Source: Amycolatopsis umgeniensis (GTDB lineage: Bacteria > Actinomycetota > Actinomycetes > Mycobacteriales > Pseudonocardiaceae). Taken from it: 64,000 nucleotides of DNA. Each line of letters begins with the position of its first letter. Positions within the stretch are counted from its first letter, which is position 1. Below are positions 41,535 through 49,449 of the stretch, piece after piece. The translations under genes and the position numbers were made by a program. The stretch covers positions 4,588,001 to 4,652,000 of the forward strand of contig NZ_JACHMX010000001.1 of NCBI RefSeq assembly GCF_014205155.1, in the 5' to 3' direction. The notes beneath the pieces are model-generated. The model made no database searches and was not told where the DNA came from. It saw nothing but the letters and a program-made list of their open reading frames with translations.

Positions 41535-42116
41535 GTGACCGCTGCCGCGACGGTCATCTCGGGGACGGATGTCTGGGGGTCCGGCGAGAGCCGAGGGAGA
41601 GACGTGCCTGCCGAGCTCACCGACTTCGGCGACTTCGTGCAAGCCAGCCTGCCGGGTCTGCTCAGGTACGGTCACGCGCTCACCGGGAACCCGCACGACG
41701 CCGCCGACCTCGTCCAGACCGTGCTGGAGAAGATCGGCGCCCGCTGGTCCTACGTCCAGCACAAGACCGGCGACCCGATGGCCTACATCCGCCGTTCGAT
41801 GGCCAACGCGCACGTCAGCCGCTGGCGCCGGACCAAACGGGAGAGCCTGGTCGCCGACCTGCCGGACACGCAGCCGTACAGTCCGGCCGACCCGTTCGAG
41901 CACGAGCCACTGTGGCAAGCGTTACGAGCGCTGCCGCCGAGGCAACGCGCGGTGATGGTCCTGCGTTACTACGAGGGGCTGTCCGAAGCGGAGATCGCGG
42001 ATTCGCTCGGCATCAGCCAGGGCACCGTCAAGAGCCAGGCGAGCAAGGCGATCACGTCGCTGCGCACGAAGCTCGCGTTGTTCGAGCCCAAGGTCGAAGG
42101 GAGGGAAGCGGGATGA
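41535..42116 (+). CDS. SigE-family RNA polymerase sigma factor
   Basis: A 193-residue sigma-70 family protein. GTG 41535 has GAGGAGG 7 nt upstream; GTG 41604 is also possible. Region 2 reads GLLRYGHALTGNPHDAADLV and region 4 reads LPPRQRAVMVLRYYEGLSEA with ISQGTVKSQASKAITSLR. It is a two-domain ECF-type factor. The stop overlaps the next gene (ATGA), whose product is a membrane protein and likely controls the factor. Expected regulon: envelope stress or secretion, not deducible here. Confidence 0.9.
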   Translation: MTAAATVISGTDVWGSGESRGRDVPAELTDFGDFVQASLPGLLRYGHALTGNPHDAADLVQTVLEKIGARWSYVQHKTGDPMAYIRRSMANAHVSRWRRTKRESLVADLPDTQPYSPADPFEHEPLWQALRALPPRQRAVMVLRYYEGLSEAEIADSLGISQGTVKSQASKAITSLRTKLALFEPKVEGREAG

Positions 42117-42952
42117 CCATGTCCGAAGAAGACGTGCAGCAGAAGCTGCGTGACCTGTTCTCAGACGATCGGCTCGGCGTTCAGTCCACGCTGAATCCCG
42201 ACACGATCGTCGCGGGCGCCCGTCGCCGCCGTCGCCGACGCCAGCTGATCCAGACGACGAGCGGGATGGCCGCCGCGATCGTCATGGTCGGCAGCGGGCT
42301 CGCGGTCTTCTCGATCCACACCAAGGACAACGGCGCGGTCATCTCCGCCGATCAGCTCAGCATGGGCCAGACGGCGACCAGCCCGGTGCCGCCGGGGCCG
42401 GGGACCTCGGCGCCGCCGGTGTCCCCGCCGGTCGCACCGTCGAGCCAGGCGTCCGTGCCGCCGCCGTCTTCGGCCGCTGACGGGACCGTCAAGCCGCCGA
42501 AGAGCACCGCGGCCACGAAGCCGCCCGCCCAGGGCAAGGTGACCACCGGCGCGCTGCTGACCTCCGCCGGCTTCGGCAAGCTCCGGCTCGGGATGAGCGA
42601 GTCCGAAGCCGAGGCCACCGCCGGGCCGCTGCGGGCGAAAGAGGTCCGGGGCGGTTGCACCTACGGCTACGCGGAGGGCTCCGCCGTCCCGGGGCCGACG
42701 TCGGTTTCGCTGACCGAGGCCCAGGGGATCACCGTCATCAACCCGGCGGGCACGGTGCACACGCCGGAGGGGATCGGGGTCGGCTCGACCGAGGCGGACA
42801 TCCTCGCCGCGTATCCGGGCAGCACGAAGGACGGCAGCGCCTATATCGCGCCCGCCGGCGCGGTGAGCGCGTACCGGATCTTCGTCGCCAACGACGGGTC
42901 GGCCGTCAGCATCCTGCTGACCAGCCTCAACCAGGACTGCCAGTTCAGCTGA
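42113..42952 (+). CDS. Membrane partner (probable anti-sigma) of the SigE-family factor
   Basis: A 279-residue protein from ATG 42113 overlapping the sigma gene. The cytoplasmic N-terminus (about 40 residues: EEDVQQKLRDLFSDDRLGVQ, then RRRRRRR) has no zinc-binding HxxxCxxC. One membrane helix (MAAAIVMVGSGLAVFSI) precedes a Pro/Ser linker and an outside domain of about 130 residues (LLTSAGFGKLRLGMSESEAE ... NQDCQFS). Absence of the zinc motif means it may use another binding surface. Position makes an anti-sigma role probable. Confidence 0.72.
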   Translation: MTMSEEDVQQKLRDLFSDDRLGVQSTLNPDTIVAGARRRRRRRQLIQTTSGMAAAIVMVGSGLAVFSIHTKDNGAVISADQLSMGQTATSPVPPGPGTSAPPVSPPVAPSSQASVPPPSSAADGTVKPPKSTAATKPPAQGKVTTGALLTSAGFGKLRLGMSESEAEATAGPLRAKEVRGGCTYGYAEGSAVPGPTSVSLTEAQGITVINPAGTVHTPEGIGVGSTEADILAAYPGSTKDGSAYIAPAGAVSAYRIFVANDGSAVSILLTSLNQDCQFS

Positions 42953-42970
42953 GGCCGTTCGCGCGCAGAA

Positions 42971-43010
42971 GAAAACCCGGGCTGCTCCAAGGGGGAGAGC
43001 CCGGGTTTTC
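42971..43010. terminator. Bidirectional terminator
   Basis: GAAAACCCGGGCT (42971-42983) and AGCCCGGGTTTTC (42998-43010) form a perfect 13-bp stem with a 14-nt loop and an A-run/T-run on both sides. It sits between the convergent anti-sigma-like gene and ferritin gene. Confidence 0.88.
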
Positions 43011-43036
43011 CCTGTGGTGGGAGAGCAGTCAGTGCG

Positions 43037-43588
43037 TCAGAGCGCGCCGCCCGCGACCGGGGGCATCCCCGAGTCGGCGCCGCCGTCCCCGACGGACTCG
43101 CGGTGCAGGTGGTTCTCCACCTCGAACAGGTTGCCGTTGGCGCGTTTGACGATGTTGAGCAGCGTGGACATCTGGGAGATCTCTTCGACCTGCTCCTTGA
43201 GGAACCACTGCGTGAACTGCTCGCCGATGTAGTCCTCTTCGGCGCGGGCGGCCTTGGCCAGCTGCTGGATGTCGGTCGCGACGTCCTTTTCCTGCTGCAG
43301 CGCGAGCTCGATGAGCTCGGTGACGTCGGAGAAGGTGTTGCGCACGTCGCCGGTGCCGGGGATCTCCACGTGGTGGTCGGTGTCCAGCATGTACTGGACC
43401 AGCGCCATCGCGTGGTTCCGCTCTTCGACGGACTGCTTGTAGAAGTGCTTCGCGAGCTGCGGCAGGTCCTCGGCGTCGAACCAGACCGCCAGCGCGATGT
43501 ACTGCTGGGAGGCGTTGAACTCGTTGTGGATCTGCGCCTGCAGCAGTTCGTAGAACTTCGAGCGCGGTTGCTTCTTGATGAGGGCCAT
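43037..43588 (-). CDS. Ferritin (BfrB-type, non-heme)
   Basis: A 183-residue iron-storage protein. FYELLQAQIHNEFNASQQYI holds the first ferroxidase Glu, SVEERNHAMALVQYML the E-x-x-H pair and EQFTQWFLKEQVEEISQM the late acidic residues. No methionine heme ligand as in bacterioferritin is evident, so it resembles mycobacterial BfrB. It forms 24-mer cages. The promoter region is A+T-rich with iron-box-like sites at 43651-43669 and 43684-43739, which fits IdeR-dependent activation when iron is high. Confidence 0.93.
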   Translation of the reverse strand: MALIKKQPRSKFYELLQAQIHNEFNASQQYIALAVWFDAEDLPQLAKHFYKQSVEERNHAMALVQYMLDTDHHVEIPGTGDVRNTFSDVTELIELALQQEKDVATDIQQLAKAARAEEDYIGEQFTQWFLKEQVEEISQMSTLLNIVKRANGNLFEVENHLHRESVGDGGADSGMPPVAGGAL

Positions 43589-43650
43589 GTGTTCGACAAT
43601 ACGTCATACACCTATTCGATTTCCACTTTTACCTGGTGATCTACCCCCTA

Positions 43651-43669
43651 TTAGGTTACCATTCCCAAT
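43651..43669. promoter_or_regulatory. Iron-box-like site upstream of ferritin
   Basis: TTAGGTTACCATTCCCAAT matches the IdeR/DmdR consensus TTAGGTTAGGCTAACCTAA at 12 of 19 positions, with a near-perfect left half. It lies 63 bp from the ferritin start codon on its minus-strand promoter side. Confidence 0.5.
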
Positions 43670-43683
43670 ACTAGGCCCACCTC

Positions 43684-43739
43684 AATTAAGTAAGCCTTCC
43701 CTAATCAATTGCAATCGATTAGGGAAGGCTTACTTAATT
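43684..43739. repeat. Perfect 23-bp inverted repeat carrying two iron-box-like sites
   Basis: Arms 43684-43706 and 43717-43739 are exact reverse complements around a 10-nt loop. Each arm holds TTAAGTAAGCCTTCCCTAA (43686-43704 and, inverted, 43719-43737), 14 of 19 to the IdeR consensus. It begins 6 bp after the arginine deiminase stop codon and could also be its terminator. It is the most A+T-rich hairpin in the window. Confidence 0.75.
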
Positions 43740-43744
43740 TCTTT

Positions 43745-44956
43745 TCAGATGCTTTCGCGGTGGATCGGGCACGACATGCAGCGCGGCCCGCCGCGGCCGG
43801 AGCCCAGCTCGGAGCCGGTGATGGCCAGCACCTCGATACCGGCCTCTTCCAAGCGGGCGTTGGTTTCCACATTGCGTTCATACCCGACGACGACGCCCGG
43901 GGCGAGCGCGAGTGTGTTGTTCCCGTCGTCCCATTGCTCGCGTTCCGCGGTGACCGGGTCGAGTCCGGTGTCGATGACGCGGAGCCGGTCGATTCCCATT
44001 GCCTCGGCGGCCGCGGTGAGGAATGGGGCCGGACCTTCCACCTTCACGGAACCGTCGTCGGTGGGCCGCATGGTGAACGCGGTCAGTGAATCGGCCGAAA
44101 GCGGGTACATGACGACGGCGTCGGCGGCGACCATCGTGCAGACGGTGTCCAGATGCATGGTCGCGCGGGTCTGCTGGATCGGGACGGCGAGCACGGTGTG
44201 CGCGATCCCGTCGGCGAACACCGACCGCGCCAGTGACTCCGCGCCCGCCGCGGTGGTCCGCTCGCCGACGCCGATCGCCAACACGCCCGGCGAAAGCAGC
44301 ATGACGTCGCCGCCTTCGATCGGCGCCGAATGCGCGCCGTACGCGCGGGCCGCGTGACGGAACCACGGGTGGTAGGCGTAGATCAGGTCCAGCACCGCCG
44401 TCTCGCGGACACGGGCGGGCATGGTGAGCGAGGAGACCGCGACCCGGTTCCCGATCCACGCCGACGAGTCACGCGTGAACAGCAGGTTCGGCAGCGGATC
44501 GACGGCGAAGTCGTTCGGGTGGTTCATCAGCCGGACCAGCGACACACCTTCGGCGGCGGGCAGTTCCTCGAACGTCATCCCGGCCATCAGGACCTCGGCC
44601 AGCACCTCGGGGGAGACGCTCGACAGGTGGGAGCGGAGCGAATCGGCCAGGTCGAGCCCGAGTCGCCGCTCGTCGACGGCCGCGTGCACGCCCGCCGCGT
44701 GGGCGCGGGTGTCGGACAGCGCCGTGCGCAGCGCGTCGGCCAGCAGCAGCACCTCGACACCGCGGCCGCGCAGCACCTCGGCGAACGCGTCGTGCTCCTC
44801 CTGCGCGCGGTCCACCCAGGGGATGGAATCGAACAGGAGCTGGTCGTTGTTGCGAGGCGTGAGCCTTTTGAGCTCGTTGCCGGGCCGGTGCAGCAGTACC
44901 GCGCGCAGGGGGCCGACTTCGCTGTCAACTCGGGGTGGAGTCGTCTCGTCAATCAC
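43745..44956 (-). CDS. arcA: Arginine deiminase
   Basis: A 403-residue enzyme converting L-arginine to citrulline and ammonia. The catalytic Cys396 lies in [12 protein letters not shown] at the C-terminus, His/Asp in [11 protein letters not shown], and Asp in [22 protein letters not shown] and [20 protein letters not shown] bind substrate. GTG 44956 starts it. No arcB/arcC or transporter genes follow, so the full fermentation pathway is not here. It may supply acid resistance or citrulline for other uses. Confidence 0.93.
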   Translation of the reverse strand: MIDETTPPRVDSEVGPLRAVLLHRPGNELKRLTPRNNDQLLFDSIPWVDRAQEEHDAFAEVLRGRGVEVLLLADALRTALSDTRAHAAGVHAAVDERRLGLDLADSLRSHLSSVSPEVLAEVLMAGMTFEELPAAEGVSLVRLMNHPNDFAVDPLPNLLFTRDSSAWIGNRVAVSSLTMPARVRETAVLDLIYAYHPWFRHAARAYGAHSAPIEGGDVMLLSPGVLAIGVGERTTAAGAESLARSVFADGIAHTVLAVPIQQTRATMHLDTVCTMVAADAVVMYPLSADSLTAFTMRPTDDGSVKVEGPAPFLTAAAEAMGIDRLRVIDTGLDPVTAEREQWDDGNNTLALAPGVVVGYERNVETNARLEEAGIEVLAITGSELGSGRGGPRCMSCPIHRESI

Positions 44957-44969
44957 AGGTTCACACTAG

Positions 44970-45776
44970 CTAGGGGAGCCAGGAAACTCGCCCCTTGAGC
45001 AGCGCGTATCCGACGAAAGAGACGAAGTCGAGCGCGGTGTGCGCGGCGATCAGCGGCCACAGCCGGTTCGTCTTCTGCCACAGCCTGCCGAACACCAGGC
45101 CCATCACCACGTTGCCGACGAAACCGCCGAATCCCTGATACAGGTGATAGGAACCGCGAAGCACCGACGAGGCGACGAGCGACGTGTTCTCGCGCAGTCC
45201 GAGTTGCCGCAACCGGGTCAGCAGATACGCGACGACGAGCACCTCTTCGGCGAACGCGTTCCCGAACGCCGACAACGTCAGCGTGATCGGGCGCCACCAC
45301 GTTTCGCCCAAAGTGGACGGTTGCACCGACAGGCTGAACCCGAGGCTGTAGGAGAGGAAATACAGTCCCAGCCCCGGAATCCCGATCACCGCGGCGAGCA
45401 GGAGACCGTGGAGGACGTCGCGGCCGGGGCGACGGCGGTCCAGCCCGATCTGCGCGAGCTTCATCCCGCCACGCCACAGCAGGTACAGCCCGAGCGCGCC
45501 CCAGCCGACCAGCTGGCCCGCGCTGAGGACCTGCTTGAGCAGATCGACCAGGCTCAGCGTCGCCTGGGGGACGTTGAGCTGGGCCTGTTGCTGCGCCAGC
45601 GGGACGGGCTGCAACAGCGAGTCCACAAGGGACAGCAGGCTCCGCAGCCCGGACAGGCCAAGGGTGATTCCGAAGACGACGACCAGTTCGATGACGATCG
45701 CGCGGCGGCGCGCCGGGTCTTCCACGAATTCCGGCAGCGCCGGGCGTTCGGGACGCAGCCAGCTCATCGGCCGCAC
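44970..45776 (-). CDS. CPBP-family intramembrane metalloprotease
   Basis: A 268-residue membrane protein. The CPBP motifs are AFAEEVLVVAYLLTRLRQ (the E-E motif; the usual distal Arg of EExxxR is shifted), SVLRGSYHLYQGFGGFVGNV (H motif) and AAHTALDFVSF (H-x4-D). About seven helices. GTG 45776 has AAGG upstream; ATG 45767 is possible. Bacterial members cleave membrane-anchored proteins, for example bacteriocin-related or regulatory ones. The start abuts repeat family A at 45790. Confidence 0.85.
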   Translation of the reverse strand: MRPMSWLRPERPALPEFVEDPARRRAIVIELVVVFGITLGLSGLRSLLSLVDSLLQPVPLAQQQAQLNVPQATLSLVDLLKQVLSAGQLVGWGALGLYLLWRGGMKLAQIGLDRRRPGRDVLHGLLLAAVIGIPGLGLYFLSYSLGFSLSVQPSTLGETWWRPITLTLSAFGNAFAEEVLVVAYLLTRLRQLGLRENTSLVASSVLRGSYHLYQGFGGFVGNVVMGLVFGRLWQKTNRLWPLIAAHTALDFVSFVGYALLKGRVSWLP

Positions 45777-45789
45777 GCTACCTTGTGGC

Positions 45790-45865
45790 TGAAGGACGCT
45801 TTCACCTCATGTCACGCGGTGAAGGGAGCTTTCACCACGTCGCACGCGGGCATGGTTCCCTTCAG
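45790..45865. repeat. Repeat family A: two 30-bp tandem units plus inverted half
   Basis: Unit 1 (45790-45819) and unit 2 (45820-45849) share TGAAGG..., GCTTTCAC and the ending CACGCGG. An inverted half unit, CATGGTTCCCTTCAG, follows at 45851-45865. The block lies between the CPBP and PPOX genes and is related to elements at 7655, 17161 and 59281. Confidence 0.82.
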
Positions 45866-45904
45866 CCCCTGCCGGGGTGATCGTCGGCGAGCTACCGTCG
45901 GATC

Positions 45905-46366
45905 ATGCCAAGGAGCATCGCGACCAACGAAACCGTCGACCGTGCCGCGCTCGTCGACTTCCTGTCCACCCGCCATCGGGCCATCCTGATGACCGCCAAG
46001 GCCGACGGCGGCCCGCAGCTCTCGCCCGTGACCTGCGGCGTCGACGGCGAAGGCCGTCTGGTCATCTCCACGTATCCGAAGCGCGCGAAGGTCGTCAACG
46101 TCCGGCGCGAGCCGAAGGTGTCCGCCTGTGTCCTTTCCGACGAGTGGAACGGCCAGTGGGTGCAGCTGAACGGCACCGCCGAGGTGCTCGACCTCCCCGA
46201 CTCGGTCGAGCCGCTGGTCGACTACTTCCGGGCGATCTCGGGTGAGCACCCCGACTGGGACGAGTACCGCGAAGCGATGGTGAAGCAGGGCAAGAGCATC
46301 ATCCGCGTCACCATCGACTCGTGGGGCCCGATCGCCAAGGGCGGTTTCCCGGCGGAACTCGCCTAG
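45905..46366 (+). CDS. PPOX-class oxidoreductase (F420-dependent type)
   Basis: A 153-residue protein from ATG 45905. The split beta-barrel is recognisable in LSTRHRAILMTAKADGGPQL then SPVTCGVDGEGRLVISTYPK and the basic AKVVNVRREPKVSACVLSDE. Members such as Rv1155 bind F420 or FMN and reduce small molecules. The stop codon TAG is the left CTAG of the MITE-like element at 46363-46530. Confidence 0.87.
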   Translation: MPRSIATNETVDRAALVDFLSTRHRAILMTAKADGGPQLSPVTCGVDGEGRLVISTYPKRAKVVNVRREPKVSACVLSDEWNGQWVQLNGTAEVLDLPDSVEPLVDYFRAISGEHPDWDEYREAMVKQGKSIIRVTIDSWGPIAKGGFPAELA

Positions 46367-46530
46367 GGCGCGTTTCATAAGCCAAGTTCGCGGTCTTCGC
46401 GCCCAGGTGGTCCCTGGCGGCACGGCGGGATGCGCCCGAGTACAACCCGGTACAAGGGCGATCCCGCCGCACCGCCAGGAACCACCTGGATCACGAAGCC
46501 CATCGAACAGGCTCATGAAACACGCCCTAG
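46363..46530. mobile_element. MITE-like inverted element inserted at CTAG
   Basis: The 21-bp ends 46363-46383 and 46510-46530 match at 19 positions as inverted repeats (CTAG-GGCGYGTTTCATRAGCC). Inner arms 46403-46437 and 46456-46489 also pair at most positions, so nearly the whole 168 bp folds on itself. CTAG stands at both ends and supplies the stop codons of the two convergent genes. There is no transposase; it would need one in trans. Confidence 0.72.
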
Positions 46531-47318
46531 CCCTGCGAAAAGAACGGGCAGCCGACCAGCCTGCGGATCTCACCGGCGAGCTGCGGCGGCCCTTCGACCG
46601 GACGTGAGAACGCGAGCCGGACGTCGTGGTCGCCGGAGTCGGCCTCGACCCGCAGCCGCAGGCCGTACCGGTCCAGCCCGAGCGGCCGGATCCAGCCGCC
46701 GCGCAGTTCGGCGGGCACGTGTTTGGCGAGCTGCTGGACGACGTCGGCGTGGTCGGTCTCCAGATGCCGCAGCCACGCGGCTTCGTAGTCGTGGAACGGG
46801 TCCGGCGGCGCGGCGCTGAACATGTGCGGCCGCAGCGAGTGCGTGCCCTCGGCGTCCGCGAGCACCAGCGACGCCGGGGTCAGCCTCAGCAGGGTCAGGC
46901 CGTGCCCGACGTCCAGCAGCCGCTCGTCCGGCCGGGTTTCGGCGATGGAGACCGCGCGGGCGCGGGCCGAGACCTCGGAGAGCGGGCGGAGCCAGCCCGT
47001 GATCCACAGCAACCCGCGGATGGGTTCGCGCAGGTCGACGGGCGCCTGATCGGTCAGCTCGACCATCACCGCGAGTTCGCCGCGCTGCGCTTCGTGCGAG
47101 CGTTTCACCAGGTGGTGCTCGTCCGGCAGCAGGATGCTGACGCTGCCGCTCGTGTGCACGTGGTGCAGCTCGGGGATGACGCGGCCGTACTGTCCTGGCT
47201 GGTCACGCTGCTCGGCGGTCGGCATCAGCGTCGCCGGCCCGTTGCGGGTGGCGATCGTCTTCGCGCGTTCCGCGGGGTTCGGCGCCGGCGGGCGGCGAAT
47301 GGACGTCGGTGTGGTCAC
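46527..47318 (-). CDS. DUF2470-domain protein, iron-box controlled
   Basis: A 263-residue protein from GTG 47318 with GGAGGTGAG upstream. A disordered N-terminus (MTTPTSIRRPPAPNPAERAK) precedes a split-barrel part (IPELHHVHTSGSVSILLPDE, AVMVELTDQAPVDLREPIRG), and DUF2470 is at about 175-258 (HMFSAAPPDPFHDYEAAWLR). Related proteins are heme-degrading or heme-binding. An almost perfect iron box lies 15 bp upstream of the start, so iron limitation should induce it. The stop is the right CTAG of the MITE-like element. Confidence 0.82.
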   Translation of the reverse strand: MTTPTSIRRPPAPNPAERAKTIATRNGPATLMPTAEQRDQPGQYGRVIPELHHVHTSGSVSILLPDEHHLVKRSHEAQRGELAVMVELTDQAPVDLREPIRGLLWITGWLRPLSEVSARARAVSIAETRPDERLLDVGHGLTLLRLTPASLVLADAEGTHSLRPHMFSAAPPDPFHDYEAAWLRHLETDHADVVQQLAKHVPAELRGGWIRPLGLDRYGLRLRVEADSGDHDVRLAFSRPVEGPPQLAGEIRRLVGCPFFSQG

Positions 47319-47333
47319 GGCTCACCTCCTAAG

Positions 47334-47352
47334 TTAGGTGAGCCTAACCTGA
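47334..47352. promoter_or_regulatory. IdeR/DmdR-type iron box
   Basis: TTAGGTGAGCCTAACCTGA matches the consensus TTAGGTTAGGCTAACCTAA at 16 of 19 positions. It ends 16 bp from the DUF2470 gene start and overlaps its likely promoter, a position that gives repression when iron is plentiful. Confidence 0.75.
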
Positions 47353-47413
47353 TTTACGCGTCGAGCGGAAGTAGGTTCGATCACGTCTCCGCCCACCCGT
47401 ATACGTTGACCAG

Positions 47414-48421
47414 GTGGAAGACCGCAGAATCCGCGCACTCGAACCACCCGAAGGGATTCCGGCGATGAACATGCCGGCCCTGATCCCCCTGCTCGACCGC
47501 CTCACCGCGACACTCGGGACGGCGTTCTTCGCTGCCGGGGCCCTCGTCGTACTGGGCGTCGTCCTGGCGGTGTCAGGGCGGTACGGCGTCGCCGTCCCCG
47601 TCTTCCTGCTCGTCCTCATGGCACCGGTCTCGTTCTACTGCGGCTACCTCGTGTTCGCCGGATCCTTGCGGATGCGGAAGCTCACCCACAAGCCGTTCCG
47701 CCTGGTGAGCGGCTTGGACGGCGCTGTGGTCGCCGGATCCCGGGTGAGCGTCCCGCTCGACGACCGATGGCTCGTCGTCCGGCTGCCCGCCCCGCTCCGA
47801 GCGCAACTCGCGGCACAGCGACGGTTGTGGGTGCTCGGCCCGTTCTTCCTGCTTCCCGGCCTGCTCGGCATCCGAAGCGGTGCGATCCGGGACGCTCCCG
47901 TGAAAGGTTCGCTGCCGCTGCGCGCCGAGCCGGTCACGCCGCGCCGGATGCTCACCCTGCAACGACGGCTGCTCGCGTCGTACTACCTGCTCAGTGCCGG
48001 GATCACCCTGGTGGTGGCCGCCCTTTCGGTCTGGGTCGCCCTCGACCTCCCGGACCGCGGCAGCATCCTCGTGCCGAACGCGCAGGTCTTGGCTGCCCTC
48101 GGCTTCCTCTCGACGATCGGGCTCGCCATCACGGCGCTCGTGGTGGCCCGTCCGGAACCCGAACCGCGGTGGACCGAACTGGCCGTCGTGTCCGGACCGG
48201 CGTCGGTCAACCTCTTCGGCATGGTCACCGTGCAGGGGCGGACGGTGCTGCCCGACGGCCGTCAGGTCACCGTCCGGGCCGGAGGGTCGGACCCGTCGCT
48301 GGCCGCCGGCATCGCCGCGACCGGACGGCTGTGGGTGCTCGGTGTGCCGGTGGCCGGGAAGACCGCGAAGGCCGGAGTGCCCGGTCACGCGGTTTTCGGT
48401 CCGGTCAAGTTCGGCCGGTAA
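47414..48421 (+). CDS. Membrane protein, tandem paralogue 1
   Basis: A 335-residue protein from GTG 47414. Two N-terminal helices (TAFFAAGALVVLGVVLAVSG, VAVPVFLLVLMAPVSFYCGY), a middle soluble part with AAQRRLWVLGPFFLLPG, two more helices (YYLLSAGITLVVAALSVWVA, AALGFLSTIGLAITALVVA) and a C-terminal domain ending GVPGHAVFGPVKFGR. The closing motif and the R-R-x-W-x-L-G element recur in the next gene. No homologue known to me. Confidence 0.68.
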   Translation: MEDRRIRALEPPEGIPAMNMPALIPLLDRLTATLGTAFFAAGALVVLGVVLAVSGRYGVAVPVFLLVLMAPVSFYCGYLVFAGSLRMRKLTHKPFRLVSGLDGAVVAGSRVSVPLDDRWLVVRLPAPLRAQLAAQRRLWVLGPFFLLPGLLGIRSGAIRDAPVKGSLPLRAEPVTPRRMLTLQRRLLASYYLLSAGITLVVAALSVWVALDLPDRGSILVPNAQVLAALGFLSTIGLAITALVVARPEPEPRWTELAVVSGPASVNLFGMVTVQGRTVLPDGRQVTVRAGGSDPSLAAGIAATGRLWVLGVPVAGKTAKAGVPGHAVFGPVKFGR

Positions 48422-48471
48422 CGAACCCTCGCGCCCTGGCGATCAACCGGCAACCAGGACTTGGGGGAGTC

Positions 48472-49449
48472 ATGCACGATTCGGAAATTTCGCGTGTTCG
48501 CGTTCTCGAACCGCTTCGCGATCGGCCGGCGGTCGAGATGCCGGTCTTCGGCAGGCTGCTGGGAACCATGCGTGGGGTTCGTGGCCTCCTGCTCCTCGTG
48601 ACGGGCGTGCTGGCTTGGCGCCTACCGTGGTCGATCCCCTGGAAAGCCCTCGCCGAACTGGCGCGAAAAGAGTCTTTCCGCGAGCTGTCCTTGCCACCGG
48701 AAGGTTTGTTCGCCGTCGGGGCGAAGGCGTACTTCAAACTGCCCGGCACCGAAGTCGCGTGGGCCGAGGCACGGCTGCCGAAGCCCGCCCTCCTTCAGCT
48801 CAGGGCGCAGCGACGGGTCTGGCTCCTCGGTCCCGACGAGAAGGGCCGCCGATTCCTCCAACAGCCCGGGGTGCTCTGGCCGCGCCGGGTGAGGACGGTG
48901 ACGGCTCCGCCCGACGGCGCGGCGAGGCTGGACGCTGTCGAACAGCGGAGGGTTCCGCCCGAGGAGGACGTGGTCCTGATCGCGCACCGGCGGCGGGTGG
49001 TCCGCGGGATCTGCTCCCTGTTCGCGGCTGTCGAGATCACTCTCGTCCTGCTCGTGGCGATCCAGATCTACGCGATCGCCGAAGGAATCATCGACGAAAT
49101 GGCGGGAGTCATCGTCCTGTCGATCTTCGCGATGGTCTTTTTCGTCTTGGGGATCGAAGCGGCCAAGGACATCGTGAAGCCGTTGTCGCGAGGGAAGTGG
49201 ACCGAGATGGTCGCCGTCCCCCACGGTCCACCGCTCATCGGAGCCTCGGGTCTGGCGACGCTCGCTTGCCGGGTGCAGTGGTCGAACGGCTGGTGGAGCG
49301 ACGTCCACCTGTCCAAAGTGGACCCGTCGCTGGTGGCGAACATCTTGGCCACGCAACGGTTGTGGATCATCGGTGAACCCTTCCGCGGAACGGCAACGTT
49401 CGCCGGTGTCCCCGGGCACGCCGTCCTCGGCCGCGTCAAGTTCAACTGA
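48472..49449 (+). CDS. Membrane protein, tandem paralogue 2
   Basis: A 325-residue protein from ATG 48472 (GGGGGAG upstream). It shares with the previous gene the layout of two helix pairs around a soluble part, LRAQRRVWLLGPDEKGRRFL in the middle, and the end GVPGHAVLGRVKFN. The pattern of two repeated R-x-W-x-[LI]-[LI]-G elements suggests a fixed fold of outer beta domains. Its last 8 bp overlap the convergent coiled-coil gene. Function unknown. Confidence 0.68.
   Translation: MHDSEISRVRVLEPLRDRPAVEMPVFGRLLGTMRGVRGLLLLVTGVLAWRLPWSIPWKALAELARKESFRELSLPPEGLFAVGAKAYFKLPGTEVAWAEARLPKPALLQLRAQRRVWLLGPDEKGRRFLQQPGVLWPRRVRTVTAPPDGAARLDAVEQRRVPPEEDVVLIAHRRRVVRGICSLFAAVEITLVLLVAIQIYAIAEGIIDEMAGVIVLSIFAMVFFVLGIEAAKDIVKPLSRGKWTEMVAVPHGPPLIGASGLATLACRVQWSNGWWSDVHLSKVDPSLVANILATQRLWIIGEPFRGTATFAGVPGHAVLGRVKFN

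Noticed and set aside
45790..45865. CRISPR array
   Set aside because: Only two 30-bp tandem units without spacers and no cas genes.
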